Assembly: GCA_947505025.1 (NCBI GenBank)
Contig: CANNIJ010000068.1
Coordinates: forward strand, 1-8,605
Origin: Legionellaceae bacterium
GTDB taxonomy: Bacteria > Pseudomonadota > Gammaproteobacteria > Legionellales > Legionellaceae
Direction of reading: 5' to 3'
Length of the DNA stretch: 8,605 bases
In this document: piece by piece, positions 6,896 through 8,605 of the stretch
How the letters are laid out: every line of letters begins with the position of its first letter
How positions within the stretch are numbered: position 1 is the first letter of the stretch
Position numbers and translations under genes: made by a program
The notes under the pieces: model-generated
Databases searched by the model: none
Told to the model about the DNA's origin: nothing
Seen by the model: only the letters and a program-made list of their open reading frames with translations

Positions 6896-8401
6896 ATGTT
6901 AGTTTCGAATCAAGAAAAACGCACCTTTATTTTGATTTTTATCATAACGTTAATAATTAAGTTATGGCTGGCTGCCTATTTCCCATTGACGGGTGATGAA
7001 GCTTATTTTTATCAATGGGGCACCCATCCTAACTGGGGGTATTATGACCATCCTCCGATGGTTGGCTGGTTGCTTTATTTGCTGACACGCATTTCGTCTC
7101 ACCCAGTAATATTAAGATTGATCACGGTATTGGTTTGGAGTTTTATTGCATTAGGTATTGTTGACCTACTTAAACGAATGGTGCCCTCTCAAGAGCCTAC
7201 TGCATGGTATTTGTCCGCAGTGTTTTTAACATTACCTTTCACGTGGGCGCTTAATTTGATTACAACGGATACGCCGTTGATATTGTTTGTTTTTTGCTCT
7301 GCATATTGTTTCATTCGTACCCAACTGGATGATAAAATATTATGGTCAATTGGGACAGGGGTATTTCTCGGATTAGCGTTTCTTTCAAAATATTTTGCTG
7401 TATTATTAGGCATTGCGTATTTTGTTCATTTTCTAATGCATATTAAAAACAAAGGCTCTTTACGTCATTTAGCTATCATCACCTTAAGCGCAATGCCTTT
7501 TGTGGCAATAAACGTGGGTTACAATACGACGCATTGCTACAATAACATCATGTTTAATATCTATAATCGCAATCAAAATGCACAATTTTCTTTACAAAAT
7601 GTAGGTCTGTATTTATTAATGATGGTTTATTTAGTCACTCCATGGTTTACTTTCAGCTTGTTCAAAATTAAATCTAAAAATAAATTACAAAATGACATCG
7701 TTGTTTTGTTTTTGATTCCATTGTTGTTCTTTTTCCTGATCTCATTTGAAAAAAAAATAGGCTTGCATTGGGTTCTTGGTTTCATGCCCTTTATATTTAT
7801 TTATGCGGGCATGCAGTTAGAAATTACACTCCTAAAAAAATATTTACGCTGGAACATTTGGTTTTCAATGCCCCATTTTGCTGTCTTGAGCGCTATTATT
7901 ATTCTTCCCCTGTCTGTATGGGAGCCCTTTAGTTTTTACGAGCGGATTGTTTTTCATAAAAATACATCGCAGATTGTGTCAGGACTTCGTCAAAATTTAC
8001 CAATTGGTAGTTTGATAATGGCGACTGGTTATACTCCTGCATCAATTTTGTCATTCGCTGCCGGAGAGTATTGGGATGTCTTTGGCGGCGATAGTAGTTC
8101 ACATGCGCGTCAAGATGATATTATTGTTGATTTTCGTCAATTGAATGGAAAGCCAATACGCATAAGTGATGCTCATGAAATGAAGAAGGAATCCTTTTCA
8201 CCCTATTTTGATTCAGTAACTACCGGTTCATTTATTGTCGCAGGTGTTCGTTATTGGTATGTAGATGGCGTTCATTTTAATTATGTGAATTATCGAGAGC
8301 ATATTCTTAAAAATATAAACCAGCACTACTATAAGATTCCGAAGTGGTTACCGATGAAGAATTGTCAATTTTTAGAAAAATATGATTTTGCTCGCCAATA
8401 A
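6896..8401 (+). CDS. GT39/ArnT-like membrane glycosyltransferase
   Basis: Probable inner-membrane enzyme transferring a sugar from a polyprenyl-phosphate carrier to a lipid, protein or glycan acceptor on the periplasmic side. The 501-aa protein begins with a membrane helix (about 10-29), then the family hallmark LTGDEAYFYQW (31-41) with the catalytic acidic pair Asp34-Glu35, and GYYDHPPMVGW (48-58). Further hydrophobic stretches follow at about 71-92, 104-140, 153-182, 191-208, 235-256, 267-283, 289-307 and 322-341. The C-terminal 160 residues form a polar, presumably periplasmic domain. Length and layout suit the PMT_2/ArnT superfamily; the substrate cannot be deduced, so I give no gene name. 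The gene is AT-rich and ends in tandem TAA stops. Its ATG lies four bases after the IS with no Shine-Dalgarno sequence, so the native upstream region is lost. An original start further upstream cannot be excluded, but the first helix is intact. Confidence 0.85.
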   Translation: MLVSNQEKRTFILIFIITLIIKLWLAAYFPLTGDEAYFYQWGTHPNWGYYDHPPMVGWLLYLLTRISSHPVILRLITVLVWSFIALGIVDLLKRMVPSQEPTAWYLSAVFLTLPFTWALNLITTDTPLILFVFCSAYCFIRTQLDDKILWSIGTGVFLGLAFLSKYFAVLLGIAYFVHFLMHIKNKGSLRHLAIITLSAMPFVAINVGYNTTHCYNNIMFNIYNRNQNAQFSLQNVGLYLLMMVYLVTPWFTFSLFKIKSKNKLQNDIVVLFLIPLLFFFLISFEKKIGLHWVLGFMPFIFIYAGMQLEITLLKKYLRWNIWFSMPHFAVLSAIIILPLSVWEPFSFYERIVFHKNTSQIVSGLRQNLPIGSLIMATGYTPASILSFAAGEYWDVFGGDSSSHARQDDIIVDFRQLNGKPIRISDAHEMKKESFSPYFDSVTTGSFIVAGVRYWYVDGVHFNYVNYREHILKNINQHYYKIPKWLPMKNCQFLEKYDFARQ

Positions 8402-8471
8402 TAAAGTATACTGCCCCCAACAAGGTAGGTTGTACCGTAGGCGCAGAGGATTAACGTCGTAAGGAAATGAC

Positions 8472-8605
8472 ATGAAATGCTGCAAAAGCTATAGGAAAGA
8501 TGGTGGTAGACCCACCCAGATCGGCTTTTCAGAGCAGGTTCCAAACCTCTTGAAGTGGCTGTTATTAAGCGTAATAGTAAATCAATCTTGCAACCTGATT
8601 TTGCG
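8472..8605 (+). CDS. Possible start of an unrecognised reading frame, running off the window
   Basis: ATG at 8472 follows AAGGA by 6 bases and the frame stays open for 44 codons to the window edge. It begins MKCCKSYRKDGGRPTQIG, basic and with no family I recognise. A second plus-strand frame is open from 8510 to the edge, and a minus-strand frame is also open across the region, so coding here is unproven. The 70 bases between the glycosyltransferase stops and this ATG show no terminator or promoter that I can support. The sequence after 8405 looks less AT-rich than the preceding gene. Confidence 0.25.
   Translation, partial: MKCCKSYRKDGGRPTQIGFSEQVPNLLKWLLLSVIVNQSCNLIL

Noticed and set aside
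8485..8570. A tRNA-like stretch on the plus strand: a GGTGGTAGA segment resembling a D-arm and GGTTCCAAACC resembling a T-arm; the antisense reading GLEPALKSRSGW… resembles spurious peptides read across tRNA genes.
   Set aside because: The T-stem pairs imperfectly, the T-loop lacks the usual purine after TTC, and I found no acceptor stem or clear anticodon arm. A tRNAscan-SE or Infernal run would settle it.

Overview
The window looks like chromosomal DNA of a gammaproteobacterium. The minus-strand order rlmE-ftsH-folP-glmM matches the Escherichia coli cluster, and all four proteins align well from memory with the enterobacterial ones at their catalytic residues. The moderately AT-rich composition would suit a Legionellales or Coxiella-like lineage, but I cannot fix the genus from sequence alone.

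Left part (1-4162, all minus strand): a compact housekeeping operon. Transcription would begin near 4203 at a candidate promoter with a perfect TATAAT. It runs through rlmE (23S rRNA 2'-O-methyltransferase), ftsH (membrane AAA+ metalloprotease), folP (dihydropteroate synthase) and glmM (phosphoglucosamine mutase, cut by the window edge). The last three genes start at TTG, GTG and TTG, each with a Shine-Dalgarno-like sequence. The ftsH/folP and folP/glmM borders overlap by one and two bases, which suggests translational coupling.

Middle (4248-6891): a divergently transcribed gene for an unrecognised multi-pass membrane protein is cut at its 3' end by a 1,587-bp IS4-family insertion sequence. 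The IS has perfect 19-bp terminal inverted repeats and one intact transposase with the YREK signature. Its first bases supply the last eight residues and the stop codon of the interrupted protein. The two flanks show no target-site duplication, and the missing 3' end of the membrane-protein gene is not found on the other side. The insertion has therefore probably been followed by a deletion or rearrangement.

Right part (6896-8401): an intact GT39/ArnT-like membrane glycosyltransferase gene begins only four bases after the IS end. Its native promoter and ribosome binding site have apparently been replaced by IS sequence, and a candidate outward promoter lies in the IS end. The last 204 bases contain only the possible start of an unrecognised reading frame. 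I see no CRISPR array, no convincing RNA gene and no convincing new multi-gene system. The most notable part is the IS junction and its effect on both neighbours.
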